From NCBI RefSeq assembly GCF_004421105.1, contig NZ_CP038033.1:62001-126000 (forward strand): 64,000 bases of DNA. The letters are read 5' to 3'. Shown here piece by piece: positions 46,827 through 56,898 of the stretch. The number at the start of each line of letters is the position of its first letter. Position 1 is the first letter of the stretch. The translations under genes and the position numbers were made by a program. This stretch comes from Nitrosococcus wardiae (GTDB lineage Bacteria; Pseudomonadota; Gammaproteobacteria; Nitrosococcales; Nitrosococcaceae). A model generated the notes under the pieces. The model saw only the letters and a program-made list of their open reading frames with translations. It was not told the origin of the DNA and ran no database searches.

Positions 46827-47051
46827 GGTTAACCCTTTTTGTTTATGGTTTTTTGTGTTGGCCTGACAGGGCCTGGAATCAACAATCCATCAAGAAAATT
46901 CCCAGTCCTACCAGTTTATTTCAGGAGCATGCCTACCATGCCTACGATCAAATGAGAACATGGTTCTGACATATTGAATTTACGTGATTTTTATCAGGAT
47001 CTACCGCTTTGGGCAGGTTCGGAGTCAAATGACCGTCAAATGAAGCTGACC

Positions 47052-48521
47052 TCAGGCCCAATAGGGCACATAGCGATAGACCTTGCGGTTCGCCTTTGGA
47101 TCGTAAAGACGGATAAGGCCGGCATCGATCGTTTGCTTGATGATGCGGCTAGCCATGGCGCTGTTCCCCTCATCAATGCGGAAACGCTCTCTAAGCGATG
47201 TATTGTTCATCGGCTCCCGGTTGACGTACTTGAGGCAACAGTGCTGATAGCAGGCTCGGATACGGTCTTCCATATCCATATCCTTGTATTCCTTGTGGGC
47301 AAAGAGGACCACCCGGGTATGCTGTTCTGTCTGCTCAAAGATCGGCGCAGGCAATTGATAGACCTCAATCTGGGCGACAACTTTGTCTATCCCACTACCC
47401 CGCTCCTCACAAATACCGATCCGGCGCATAAAGGACGCCAGGGCTTCGTTGCGGCTGCGAGGCGGGCTATCCAAGAAGCGCCGGGTATCCACCAGCGGCA
47501 CGCCGGGATTGGTGATTTCCAGACGGCTGTCGAACAACTCAATCATCGGTCCGGTGCCGGTGAGGTTGAAATCCTGGTGAATAATGGCGTTAGCCACCAG
47601 CTCCCGCAGGGCCAGTTCCGGGTATATGGGCACTTCTTCCCGGAATGCCTTACCGATCTCCTCATTGGCCGGCAGCAGGGTTTTCAGGTAGTCAATCAGG
47701 CCCTCAAAGCCCACCGCGTAGCCTTTAGCGCCGGTCAGCTCCCGGACGGTTTGTAGCTTGTTGTTGCCTTTGTAGAGGATCAAGCGCACCGCCTTGCGGG
47801 CTAGGGTCTGGAAGTCCTGCAAGCGCTTGGCGAACAGTACGGCACCCAGATGGGTAATATGCCAGTGTCCGCTGTCGCTGCGTTGGATCAGCTGATCCGC
47901 TTCCAGCGCGGCGAGAATACTGTCACGCCCCTCGGGCAGAGGTTGGTCCGTCAGGTCAAAATACGCCGGGTAGTCCAGCAGCTTGAGCACTTTGTCGGCT
48001 TCAAGGTTTTCCGCCGCATGCTGTCGCTCAAAGGGCACCCGGTCGAATACCCGCCAAAGTCCCCGCTCCTTTTCAGGGAACTCGCGGAGTTTCTTCTTGT
48101 AGGAGCCGACCCGAATATACTCCGTGCCATCAAATTGGACTGGCGTATGGCTGGCCGCTTGGATCTCGAGAATCACCACCGGTTGTTCATTGGCTGCACT
48201 AAACTCGAAAAAACGGAAATGAATCTTGGGGACCGTCTTCTGCAACAACCAGCTTTCCAATTCCTGCTGTTTATGCCGGGCTTTGGAGGGCTTAAAGCGC
48301 GTGCCGACAACCTCATGGCCCTCATCTTCCACACCCCACACCAAATAGGCGGACTGCTTGCCCAGTAGTGCCGATGAGTTGGCCAGGGCGGAGATGTATT
48401 CGCCAATCCTAGGCGGGTCGTCATTATCCCGCTTGAACTCCACCCATTCGGTTTCCTTAGGCAGGCTGCACAGCTCCCTCAGCAGGGATTGCAGGCGGGC
48501 CGGGTCACGCCCGACCGTCAT
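47052..48521 (-). CDS. AlbA_2-domain protein with GHKL-type ATPase region
   Basis: 489 residues. The N-terminal AlbA_2 (Schlafen-like) domain is marked by ETEWVEFKRDND and YISALANSSALLG. A HATPase_c_4-like region follows (ALRELVANAIIHQDF, then ERGSGIDKVV), and the end has a winged-helix look. Such proteins are common passengers of type I restriction operons and are often called transcriptional regulators or putative helicases; neither role is proven. The start overlaps the hsdS stop by one base (TGATG), so it is tightly coupled. Confidence 0.85.
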   Translation of the reverse strand: MTVGRDPARLQSLLRELCSLPKETEWVEFKRDNDDPPRIGEYISALANSSALLGKQSAYLVWGVEDEGHEVVGTRFKPSKARHKQQELESWLLQKTVPKIHFRFFEFSAANEQPVVILEIQAASHTPVQFDGTEYIRVGSYKKKLREFPEKERGLWRVFDRVPFERQHAAENLEADKVLKLLDYPAYFDLTDQPLPEGRDSILAALEADQLIQRSDSGHWHITHLGAVLFAKRLQDFQTLARKAVRLILYKGNNKLQTVRELTGAKGYAVGFEGLIDYLKTLLPANEEIGKAFREEVPIYPELALRELVANAIIHQDFNLTGTGPMIELFDSRLEITNPGVPLVDTRRFLDSPPRSRNEALASFMRRIGICEERGSGIDKVVAQIEVYQLPAPIFEQTEQHTRVVLFAHKEYKDMDMEDRIRACYQHCCLKYVNREPMNNTSLRERFRIDEGNSAMASRIIKQTIDAGLIRLYDPKANRKVYRYVPYWA

Positions 48522-49846
48522 CAGGCGACCTCCTCTTCCCTTGTTTCCTTGCAGGCTGGTTCTTCCACGCCGGGCACCTTGATCTTGCCGGTGACGGCGC
48601 TGTTGATGAGGATGGCTTTGTATTCCTTGAGTTCGGCGATTTGTTGTTGCAGCAGGGTGATGCCTTTGTCCAGTTTGGCGGATTCGGTTTCGATGTGGCT
48701 TACAATAGCAATTTGTTCTTCTTTTGGAGGGACAGCTACCTTTATATCCCCAAAATTTTCCGTATAAAGGCGCATAAAGCCAGAAGATCCGGTACCTAAC
48801 CCTTTTGAGTTAAGCCGAAACTGCGTACCAAGTAGTGGCAGCTTGAACAACCGAAGGAAAAACTCCGGATGTGCTTTCGCGTCTATTTCAAATACTGCGT
48901 AATCAGGACTAACCAAACCATGCTTCGCAACCAATCCAAAAATACCGATGGCAGCTCGCATTCTATTCATTACCATTTGACCAGGGCGAACTATCTTATA
49001 ATCCACCAAGTTTTCATCTGATATGAACTTATCGGAAACTTCATCATGAGGAATAAGACCTTGCTCCATCCTCAAGGAGAACAAAACCTCTTTCCCAGTT
49101 TTCGTCCGCTCATTTACTTCTTTGAAAAGATATTTGAGCTTCATTGCACCCCAATGGGCCGGAATCTCACCAATCCACTCCACCCCGGAGTCCCGCATGG
49201 GCGCATCCGAGTTGAGGCCACGGGTGACAGCATTCTGGATCAGGATCTGCTTGCGCTCTTTGAGGAGGGCGATTTGCCGTTCCTTGATGCTGGCTGCCTG
49301 GTCAATCTGGGCGGTTTTGCGGTCGAGGAAAGTGGCAATGGCGGTTTGTTCAGCCATAGACGGCATAAGAAAAGGGATTTCTTTCATACGCGTCTTGGAC
49401 AAGTCCCATTGACCGATCCGAACACCGTCAGAAGCACTTGCGAAAAAAGAAATATAGAGTTTGCTTCGAATTGCAAGGTGGAAGAAACGTGGATTCACAT
49501 GTCTTAGAAAGCTGAATACATAGTAGGCAGGACTGACTATACCAATATGCTCTGATACACCATAAGAACCTTGCCATGCCTTCATTTTATTTATTCCAAA
49601 TTGACCTTCTTCGACTAATTTGTAGTTACTGAGGTCGTCTGGAATAAAGTTGTGATTCTCATCTTTATTTTCCTTATTCCTCAGGATTACACCTTGTTCC
49701 CGAGTGATGGATAACAATGGCAACTCTGGACAGTTTTTGATAGAGACCGGCTTCAATATAGAACCTAATGTAACTACATCCCAATGCGCCGGCACTTCGC
49801 CAATCCATTCCATCCCGGAGTCTTTATAAGCCTGATACTTGGGCAT
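48521..49846 (-). CDS. hsdS: Type I restriction enzyme specificity subunit S
   Basis: 441 residues from the ATG at 49846, 13 bp after hsdM. Two target-recognition domains are set out by the repeated blocks MEWIGEVPAHW / VEWIGEIPAHW and EQTAIATFLDRKTAQID / EQIAIVSHIETESAKLD. These repeats space the two halves of the DNA target. The recognition domains are more AT-rich than the conserved parts, as is usual in variable specificity genes. Intact. Confidence 0.94.
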   Translation of the reverse strand: MPKYQAYKDSGMEWIGEVPAHWDVVTLGSILKPVSIKNCPELPLLSITREQGVILRNKENKDENHNFIPDDLSNYKLVEEGQFGINKMKAWQGSYGVSEHIGIVSPAYYVFSFLRHVNPRFFHLAIRSKLYISFFASASDGVRIGQWDLSKTRMKEIPFLMPSMAEQTAIATFLDRKTAQIDQAASIKERQIALLKERKQILIQNAVTRGLNSDAPMRDSGVEWIGEIPAHWGAMKLKYLFKEVNERTKTGKEVLFSLRMEQGLIPHDEVSDKFISDENLVDYKIVRPGQMVMNRMRAAIGIFGLVAKHGLVSPDYAVFEIDAKAHPEFFLRLFKLPLLGTQFRLNSKGLGTGSSGFMRLYTENFGDIKVAVPPKEEQIAIVSHIETESAKLDKGITLLQQQIAELKEYKAILINSAVTGKIKVPGVEEPACKETREEEVA

Positions 49847-49859
49847 GGCGTTTAGCAAC

Positions 49860-52259
49860 TCACTCACCCTCCACCCCCGAAACCTCTTCCACATCAACGC
49901 CCAGAATCTCGGCAATCAACCCCTCGGCCTGTTGCTCCAGAGCGATAATCTCCCGAGCCACTTCTTCCATACTCCGTAGGGGCTGGTGGCGGTAGAAATA
50001 TTTATTAAAGCTAATCTCGTAACCGATTTTCACCGAATCCATATTGATCCAAGCCTCAGGTACGTGGGGTTTAACTTCGGCTTTGAAGTACTGGTGAATA
50101 TCATTCTTCAGGGGGATGGTTTCGCTATCGCGCAGCTCCGAACTGCTTTCATAGGTGAGGTATTCGCCGGGCTTTTCGGTTGCGTAGTAGCCAAAATCGG
50201 CTAGCTCGCTTTCCTCGCAGCCCAGCCGTTGCAGCAAAGTCCGTAGTTGATCCTGGCTGAACTTCTCCACCTTCTTGATGACTTTCTCAGCGTTTTCGTC
50301 ATACCCGCTAACGGCGCTGAGCAACTGGTTCTTATCGCTGACTCCCAGTTTGACGCCGGTTTCCTTGGCCAGGGCCTTCAGCGCCTTGTCTACTCGCGTT
50401 TTGAAGCGGTTAAAATCGTTGAACTCGTCGGTGCCGATAGCTGCCATCAAATGCTTGGCTGTCTGCACTAGGGTGCGGTGCTTCCGCCAGGTCTCCAAGT
50501 TCAGCAGTTTCTTGCGCTGCTTGGCGTTAAGGTTCAGCGCCTGTTCTTCGCACCAGGCGAGAATGGCCTTTTCGTGCTCGGCCAGGGCGCCTTTTTCATA
50601 AACCCTGTCCCCCCATTGTGCATAGATCCAGGCCATGGGCTCCCCCAGGGCCTTGTCGAAGCGCAGGGTTTCGATGCGTTCGGTACTGAATTGGGCCTTG
50701 CGCCGGTCCGGGCGCTCGATGGTGACCTTGTGGTAGCCGAAATCACCATTGTCGAACACCTGGGCGGCGATGCCTTCGGCCCCCGCCGGGCGGTCGATGC
50801 TGGCCAGCTCCAGATAGGTTTGAGTGATTTCGCGGATATGCTCCGGGGCAAACTCGCAGTTCTTGTTGCCCAGGTTCTTGCGCAACTTGCGGTAGAGCTG
50901 GCTGGCGTCGATCAACTGCACCTTGCCCTGGCGGTGCGGCGGCTTGTGGTTGCTGAGCAGCCAAATATAGGTGGTGATGCCGGTATTGTAGAACAGGTTG
51001 TTGGGCAACTGGATGATGGCTTCCAGCAAATCGTTCTCGATGATATGGCGGCGGATGCTGCTCTCGCCGCTGCCGGCGTCGCCGGTGAACAGGCTGGAGC
51101 CGTTGTGGACCGAGGCAATGCGGGAGCCCAGGCCTCCTGCCTGGGGGGCTTTCATCTTGCTAATCATATCCATCAGGAACAGCAACTGACCGTCGCTGGA
51201 GCGGGGAGCGGCATCGACGGTCTCCACATGGCCCCAATAATCCTTGAGCTGCACCTTGAAGCGGGGGTCGATGACCTCGCCGCCGTCCTTGATATATTTC
51301 TGCTCGCCGGCCCAGCTCTTGCCGTAGGGGGGATTGGAGAGCATGAAGTCGAACCGGTTGCCGGCGAATTCGTCCGTGGACAAAGTGGAACCCACCCGGA
51401 TGTTGGCCGGGTCGTTGCCCTTGATCATCATGTCGGACTTGCAGATGGCGTAGGTCTCGTCGTTGATCTCCTTGCCGTAGAGATACACATCGCCGCTGGC
51501 GCGGATGGCGCCCTCTTCGTCCTTGATGAAGTTTTGGGACTCGGTGAGCATGCCGCCGCTGCCGCAGGCCGGGTCGTAGATGGTCATCACCGGCGGCAGC
51601 TTGTCCTTGACCGGATCGAAAACCAGGTGAGTCATCAGCTCAATCACCTCGCGGGGGGTGAAGTGCTCCCCGGCCTCTTCGTTGTTCTCTTCGTTGAACC
51701 TGCGGATCAGCTCCTCGAACACATAGCCCATCCCCAGGTTGCTGAGGGCGGGCAGGCGGTTGCCCTCCGGGTCTTGGACTTCCTCGTGGGTGAGGTTGAT
51801 GTAAGGGGAAGTAAACTTCTCCAGCACATCCAGCAGCACGTCCTTGGCCGCCATATGGCGCACCTGGGCCTTGAGGTTGAACTTGCCGATGATCTCCTTG
51901 ACGTTGCCGCTGTAACCGCTGAGGTACTCTTCCACATTGGCCAGCAAAATCTGCTGGTTGTTGGTGGCGGTTTGGTAGAGCTGTTTCAGGGTCCATTTAC
52001 TGGCGTTGTAGAACACATAGCCCGAGGCCGCCTGCAAGGCGCTGTCCTCCAACTCGGTCAGTTTCATGTCGTTGCGCTGGAACCGGACTTCCTCCAGCAC
52101 GGCGGCTTTGGTGGGTTCAAGCAGGGCATCCAGGCGGCGCAAAACCACCATGGGCAGGATCACATCGCGGTACTTGCCCCGAACATAGACATCGCGCAGA
52201 CAATCGTCGGCAATGGACCAGATAAAGGACACCAGCTTGTTATGGAATGCGTGGTTCAT
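49860..52259 (-). CDS. hsdM: Type I restriction enzyme methylase subunit M
   Basis: 799 residues. An HsdM N-terminal helical domain is followed by the methylase core: DPACGSGG (229-236, SAM binding) and NPPYG (309-313, catalytic, N6-adenine). The C-terminal third is longer than in many HsdM proteins and ends in an acidic tail. With HsdS it methylates adenine in the target; with HsdR it restricts. It is the first gene of the island and its upstream region is the TTAAGGG repeat. Confidence 0.95.
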   Translation of the reverse strand: MNHAFHNKLVSFIWSIADDCLRDVYVRGKYRDVILPMVVLRRLDALLEPTKAAVLEEVRFQRNDMKLTELEDSALQAASGYVFYNASKWTLKQLYQTATNNQQILLANVEEYLSGYSGNVKEIIGKFNLKAQVRHMAAKDVLLDVLEKFTSPYINLTHEEVQDPEGNRLPALSNLGMGYVFEELIRRFNEENNEEAGEHFTPREVIELMTHLVFDPVKDKLPPVMTIYDPACGSGGMLTESQNFIKDEEGAIRASGDVYLYGKEINDETYAICKSDMMIKGNDPANIRVGSTLSTDEFAGNRFDFMLSNPPYGKSWAGEQKYIKDGGEVIDPRFKVQLKDYWGHVETVDAAPRSSDGQLLFLMDMISKMKAPQAGGLGSRIASVHNGSSLFTGDAGSGESSIRRHIIENDLLEAIIQLPNNLFYNTGITTYIWLLSNHKPPHRQGKVQLIDASQLYRKLRKNLGNKNCEFAPEHIREITQTYLELASIDRPAGAEGIAAQVFDNGDFGYHKVTIERPDRRKAQFSTERIETLRFDKALGEPMAWIYAQWGDRVYEKGALAEHEKAILAWCEEQALNLNAKQRKKLLNLETWRKHRTLVQTAKHLMAAIGTDEFNDFNRFKTRVDKALKALAKETGVKLGVSDKNQLLSAVSGYDENAEKVIKKVEKFSQDQLRTLLQRLGCEESELADFGYYATEKPGEYLTYESSSELRDSETIPLKNDIHQYFKAEVKPHVPEAWINMDSVKIGYEISFNKYFYRHQPLRSMEEVAREIIALEQQAEGLIAEILGVDVEEVSGVEGE

Positions 52260-52267
52260 TGAAAGCT

Positions 52268-52324
52268 TTAAGGGTTAAGGGTTAAGGGTTAAGGGATTAA
52301 ATTTTTGTTTTCCTTAACCCTTAA
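52268..52324. repeat. Tandem TTAAGGG heptamer with inverted copy at the island edge
   Basis: Four exact copies of TTAAGGG run from 52268 to 52295. After an AT-rich spacer, CCTTAACCCTTAA (52312-52324) is the inverted partner. Together they can fold into a long hairpin. It lies between yicC and hsdM, 8 bp from the hsdM start. Confidence 0.9.
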
Positions 52325-52347
52325 CACTAAGCGGAAGCGGGGGGAAA

Positions 52348-53214
52348 TTATTCGATGTTTTGAACTTGCTCCCGGACTTGTTCGATGAGCACTTTAAGCT
52401 CCACCGCATCTTGGCTAATGGCCACATCCACGGACTTGGCGGCCAAGGTATTGGCCTCTCGATTCAGCTCCTGCATTAAAAAATCCAAACGCCGGCCCAC
52501 GGGTTCCTTACGCTGAAACACTTGCCGGACTTCAGCCATATGGGCTTGCAGCCGATCCAGTTCCTCCGTGATATCGCTTCTTTGGGCAAAAAGTACTAAC
52601 TCTTGCTCCAGCCGCCCAGGCTCCAGTTCTGTTTGAACTGTCTCCAATCGAGCGTGCAAGCGTTCTCGAAAACGGCTCATGGCTTGGGGCAACTGGGCGC
52701 GGACCCGCTCCACAATTGCCTCAATTTCGCCACAGCGCTGGGTCATAAATACGACTAAACGGGCCCCCTCCGCAGCCCGAGTCGCTAACATCTCATTTAA
52801 AGCGTCCTCCAAGGCCGATAAGGCCTCCGTTTTCAGCCGTTCCACATCAAGCGCTGGGCTCTTCAGCACTCCTGGCCAACGCAGCACTTCCAAGCTATTG
52901 AGGGGAGCTGGGTGAGGGGCAAGGGCATCGATCTCTTCACAGAGGTGGACTAATTGGCGGGTTAATTGCTCATCAAGAGAAAACTTTACCGCTGCCGCTG
53001 AAGGAGAAAAATAACGCAAAGCGCAATCTACTTTTCCCCGCCTAAGCCGATTGCTGACTAATGCCCGGACCTGAGATTCAATAAAACGCAATTCCTCGGG
53101 TAAACGCACCGAAATATCCAAATAACGGTGGTTAACCGAGCGAAGTTCCCAAGTGAAAGTCCCCGCATCCCCCTCTCTCCCTTGACGCGCAAACGCTGTC
53201 ATGCTGTAAATCAC
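52348..53214 (-). CDS. yicC: YicC-family endoribonuclease
   Basis: 288 residues, starting with GTG at 53214 (MIYSMTAFARQ). The N-terminal block and the C-terminal block LDFLMQELNREANTLAAKS are strongly conserved in the family. YicC proteins are RNases that take part in small-RNA turnover and stationary-phase survival. It is followed on the same strand by the defence island, not by gmk. Confidence 0.92.
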   Translation of the reverse strand: MIYSMTAFARQGREGDAGTFTWELRSVNHRYLDISVRLPEELRFIESQVRALVSNRLRRGKVDCALRYFSPSAAAVKFSLDEQLTRQLVHLCEEIDALAPHPAPLNSLEVLRWPGVLKSPALDVERLKTEALSALEDALNEMLATRAAEGARLVVFMTQRCGEIEAIVERVRAQLPQAMSRFRERLHARLETVQTELEPGRLEQELVLFAQRSDITEELDRLQAHMAEVRQVFQRKEPVGRRLDFLMQELNREANTLAAKSVDVAISQDAVELKVLIEQVREQVQNIE

Positions 53215-53294
53215 AGACTATCTCCAAGCGCAATTTCATAAAATTCCCTTATAGTAACTTGAAGAGGGAGGTAGAACCAGCAGAACCAGATGGT

Positions 53295-55685
53295 TTACAA
53301 GGGCCATTTCCAGTTGCGGATTTCCGGCTTGTCAGTACCATACTCGTGGGCATAGTTGCGGCATTCAATTTGCTTGTCGCGCAGCGCCTCCTTGGCATGA
53401 GCGCCCGCCACCTGGAGTGCCGGAATGCGGTTGATGACATCGATAGCCAGGCTAAAGCGGTCGACCTCGTTCTCAATCGCCAGTTCCAAGGGGGTGTTAA
53501 TGTTGCCCTTCTCCTTATAGCCGCGAACGTGCAGATTACGATGGTTGGTGCGCCGGTAGGCCAAGCGATGGATAAGCCAAGGATAGCCATGAAAGTTGAA
53601 GATAATGGGTTTGTCCACGGTAAACAGGCTATCGAAATCCCGATCCGAAAGCCCATGAGGGTGCTCACTGGCAGAGGTAAGAGTATAGAGGTCCACCACG
53701 TTGAGAAAGCGGATCTTGAGGTTCTGGAAGTGCTCACGCAGCAGCGCCGTCGCCGCCAGGGCTTCCTGGGTTGCCATATCACCGCACCCGACCATCACCA
53801 CGTCAGGCTCTGTTCCCTGGTCATTGCTGGCCCAGTCCCAAATACCGATGCCCTTAGTACAGTGCTTAATGGCCGCATCCATATCCAGGTACTGCAAATG
53901 CTTTTGCTTATCCGCCACGATTACATTGACATCGTTGCTGCTCTTGAGGCAATGGTCGGCCACACTGAGCAGGGTGTTGACATCGGGCGGCAGGTAGATG
54001 CGGGTCACAGTGGGACTTTTGTTCACCACCACATCAAGGAAACCGGGATCCTGGTGGGTAAAGCCGTTGTGATCCTGTCGCCAAACGGTTGAAGTGATAA
54101 GGAAATTGAGGGAGGGAATCGGCGCTCGCCAGGGGATATCCTCGGAGATGTCCAGCCATTTGGCATGCTGGTTGAACATGGAATCGATCACATGGACAAA
54201 GGCCTCGTAGGTGGCGAAAAAGCCATGGCGACCCGTGAGGAGATATCCCTCTAACCAGCCCTCCAGGGTATGCTCGGAGAGCATCTCCATCACCCGCCCG
54301 TCGGGGGCAAGCTCCCCGCCATCGGCATCCTCTGGTAGATAATCCGCAAGCCACGTCTTTTTGCTGGCTTCATAAACGGCGTTCAGCTTATTGGAAGTCG
54401 TCTCGTCAGGGCCGAATAACCGGAAATTATCAGGGTTTCTGCTCATGGTATCGCGCAGAAACTTACCAAGAGGTGGGGTGTTTTCAACCTCAATCTGGCC
54501 TGGCTTCGGCACCTGGACCCCGTAGTCGCGAAAGTTAGGCAGGCGCAGCGCTTTACGCAGCAGGCCACCATTGGCATGGGGGTTGGCGCTCATACGCCGG
54601 TGTCCCGCCGGGGCCAGTGCCTTCAGCACGGGGATGAGCTTGCCGTTGGCATCAAAATGCTTTTCCGGTTGGTAGCTGCGCATCCATTCCTCCAGCATTT
54701 TTAAATGCGCCGGATTGTCGCGCATGCCAGACAAAGGCACCTGGTGGGAGCGCCAGTAACCTTCCATCTTATGCCCGTCCACCTCCTTAGGGCCAGTCCA
54801 GCCCTTGGGGCTATGGAGTACGATCATGGGCCAACGGGGCCGGCTTGGAATGCCAGTGCGGCGTGCTTCATCCTGAACCCTTTGGATCTCTGCCACACAT
54901 TGCTCTAGGGTCGCCGCCATCGCCTGATGCATAAGCTCCGGATCATCTCCCTCCACAAAATAGGGGATCCAGCCGTAGCCCTTGAATAAGTTATCCAATT
55001 CCTCATGGGAAATGCGTGCAAGGAGGGTCGGATTGTTAATTTTGTAGCCGTTTAAATGGAGGACAGGCAAAACGGCACCATCCCGTATCGGATTGAGGAA
55101 TTTATTGGAGTGCCAGGCAGTGGCTAGCGCCCCCGTTTCAGCTTCTCCATCGCCTACTACCGCAGCCACGATGAGATCCGGGTTATCGAAGGCAGCACCA
55201 AAGGCATGGGAGAGGCTGTAGCCAAGCTCACCACCCTCATGGATGGAACCAGGGGTCTCCGGAGTACAGTGACTACCGATACCGCCGGGAAAGGAAAATT
55301 CCTTGAAGAAGCGACGCATCCCCTCTTCATCCTCTCCTTTATTGGGGTAGACCTCTCCATAGACTCCCTCCAAATAGACAGGTGCCAATACGCCGGGGGC
55401 GCCATGGCCCGGCCCAGCGATGAAGATCATATTCAGCTCCTGCTTCTTGATGAGCCGATTCAAATGAATATAGATAAAGCTGAGCCCAGGGCTTGTCCCC
55501 CAATGGCCGAGGAGGCGCTGTTTGATATGCTCCGGCTTAAGAGGCTCTCGCAATAAGGGGTTATCCTGGAGGTAAATCATGCCGACGGCAAGATAGTTGC
55601 ACGCCTGCCAATAAGCATGGATCTTTCTTAGCTCTTCCTCTGATAAGGGACCCCGCTGCGCCTCCGATTTTACTGTTGCAGACAT
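53295..55685 (-). CDS. xfp: Phosphoketolase (xylulose-5-phosphate/fructose-6-phosphate)
   Basis: 796 residues, full length. The thiamine-diphosphate motif [16 protein letters not shown] and the family segments [15 protein letters not shown] and [12 protein letters not shown] are present. It splits xylulose-5-P or fructose-6-P into acetyl-phosphate and a triose or tetrose phosphate. In an autotroph this could draw acetyl units straight from sugar phosphates. No acetate kinase gene is adjacent. Confidence 0.94.
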   Translation of the reverse strand: MSATVKSEAQRGPLSEEELRKIHAYWQACNYLAVGMIYLQDNPLLREPLKPEHIKQRLLGHWGTSPGLSFIYIHLNRLIKKQELNMIFIAGPGHGAPGVLAPVYLEGVYGEVYPNKGEDEEGMRRFFKEFSFPGGIGSHCTPETPGSIHEGGELGYSLSHAFGAAFDNPDLIVAAVVGDGEAETGALATAWHSNKFLNPIRDGAVLPVLHLNGYKINNPTLLARISHEELDNLFKGYGWIPYFVEGDDPELMHQAMAATLEQCVAEIQRVQDEARRTGIPSRPRWPMIVLHSPKGWTGPKEVDGHKMEGYWRSHQVPLSGMRDNPAHLKMLEEWMRSYQPEKHFDANGKLIPVLKALAPAGHRRMSANPHANGGLLRKALRLPNFRDYGVQVPKPGQIEVENTPPLGKFLRDTMSRNPDNFRLFGPDETTSNKLNAVYEASKKTWLADYLPEDADGGELAPDGRVMEMLSEHTLEGWLEGYLLTGRHGFFATYEAFVHVIDSMFNQHAKWLDISEDIPWRAPIPSLNFLITSTVWRQDHNGFTHQDPGFLDVVVNKSPTVTRIYLPPDVNTLLSVADHCLKSSNDVNVIVADKQKHLQYLDMDAAIKHCTKGIGIWDWASNDQGTEPDVVMVGCGDMATQEALAATALLREHFQNLKIRFLNVVDLYTLTSASEHPHGLSDRDFDSLFTVDKPIIFNFHGYPWLIHRLAYRRTNHRNLHVRGYKEKGNINTPLELAIENEVDRFSLAIDVINRIPALQVAGAHAKEALRDKQIECRNYAHEYGTDKPEIRNWKWPL

Positions 55686-55823
55686 ATTGACTTCATCCTC
55701 CCATGGTATTTAAGCGTTTTACCTATTTTCATTATGGGTCCAGGTCTACCCATTTTGAAGGCGCTTTGAGAGCAAATCCGTTTGCAGCTGGTTTTAATGA
55801 GGGTGTTAGCGAGACATTCGGGC

Positions 55824-56519
55824 TTAACGGGCTGTCACCAGGAAATAATGAGGCTTTCCTTCATGGAAAAGCTCAATAGACCCGGAATAAGAGCGTACTT
55901 CACCGGGATCGAGAACAGCTTCATCGGGAGTCAACATCATATTCGTAATCTCTGCTGATCCAATCTGAATACCCGCATGGTCGAAAAGGAGGATTTTTAC
56001 TTCAGGACGTATCACCGACAAGGTATCATTTTGCAGTACTACCCGGTACTCGGTGGTTATTTCTCCCTGAGCCTTGATCAGGGTAAAAATAATATTCCGT
56101 AGGTATTTGTAAGTAATAGAGATGGCCTCGTCGTACTCTAAAGGCACTAAACGCGGCAGCCGCCCTTGAACCAAGGTCTTCATCTCACCCTGCAGCTTTT
56201 CTAATGCTGCGGTTGTCGCCGTTAGCTGCCGTGACTGCTTATAAAATTCTGCTGAAATCTGATCATTTTCCGCAGACAATTTGGAGGTGTAGAGCCACAT
56301 GATAAGAATTATTAATGAGAATAAAAAAATGAGGCTACCAAGAGCGATCTTAAGCAACTTAATTTTTAGCTCGCTTCGACGCCGTCTTTGCGAGCGGCTC
56401 ACATAGGGTTGAGCGAACTGAGAGCGAAGCTCTGTAGCAGGTCTGTCCCCCTCCGGTCTTGGTCGAATCTTCCCCTCAATAGACGATAAGGAATTTTGTC
56501 GCATTTCACTATTATCCAT
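55824..56519 (-). CDS. Hypothetical membrane-anchored protein
   Basis: 231 residues. A basic, cytoplasmic N-terminus (about 1-52) leads to one membrane span (ALGSLIFLFSLIILIMWLY, about 57-75). A short coiled-coil part and a beta-rich periplasmic domain follow, with LSVIRPEVKILLFDHAG and DPGEVRSYSGSI. The latter resembles FxLYD-like or DUF3426-like domains that describe 'additional' secondary-structure proteins. No family could be named with confidence. The start is 4 bp from an inverted-repeat element and has no Shine-Dalgarno site; Met6 is an alternative. Confidence 0.65.
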   Translation of the reverse strand: MDNSEMRQNSLSSIEGKIRPRPEGDRPATELRSQFAQPYVSRSQRRRRSELKIKLLKIALGSLIFLFSLIILIMWLYTSKLSAENDQISAEFYKQSRQLTATTAALEKLQGEMKTLVQGRLPRLVPLEYDEAISITYKYLRNIIFTLIKAQGEITTEYRVVLQNDTLSVIRPEVKILLFDHAGIQIGSAEITNMMLTPDEAVLDPGEVRSYSGSIELFHEGKPHYFLVTAR

Positions 56520-56523
56520 TCTT

Positions 56524-56615
56524 ATACCAATTTCATGTCATTTTGCATTGTATAAGTTCAGTTTAAACAATCACTTGAAGCCTTAATAGATTGCACTCTT
56601 TGATTAAATTGGTAT
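56524..56615. repeat. MITE-like element with ATACCAATTT termini
   Basis: Perfect 10-bp terminal inverted repeats ATACCAATTT (56524-56533) and AAATTGGTAT (56606-56615) enclose 72 bp with no coding capacity. Ends of this type are common in small non-autonomous elements of gammaproteobacteria. Confidence 0.6.
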
Positions 56616-56649
56616 TATCCCGACGACTTACGGCGCTAATAAAATCCAA

Positions 56650-56677
56650 TGCTTGGGATCCATTGCTTGGGATCCAT
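56650..56677. repeat. 14-bp tandem repeat
   Basis: TGCTTGGGATCCAT occurs twice without a gap. The rest of 56678-56898 is very AT-rich with no gene; it presumably holds the promoter of the next gene. Confidence 0.8.
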
Positions 56678-56898
56678 TGACGGTGAAAATCTAAACTAAG
56701 CCTTTCATGCAACCTTCCAAATTACATACCAACATAAAAAAATAGTTACATTTTCGACACTTATGTCTACCTTAAATGAGTAGGCATCAGGATTTTTTAC
56801 ACTTTATTCTTATTTTATCAATGCAATATATATTTTTATTATTATCTTCATGTATTTAGAAAAAATAATTAAATGTTTATTTTTTTTACATTATAAGA

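Larger units (their letters stand above)
40335..52326 (-). other. Defence island inserted between yicC and gmk
   Basis: A block of six larger genes and a mini-ORF, all minus strand, in the order hsdM-hsdS-AlbA_2-miniORF-DUF262-DUF262/HNH-hsdR. Flanking yicC and gmk are core genes that are often adjacent. The upstream edge has a tandem TTAAGGG repeat; no matching direct repeat was found at the gmk end, and no integrase is present. Confidence 0.7.

Noticed and set aside
50478-52262. Long open frame (about 590 codons) antisense to hsdM
   Set aside because: It mirrors hsdM codon for codon, is rich in Val/Leu/Gly/His as GC-biased shadows are, and has no ribosome-binding site or family motif; hsdM is certain.
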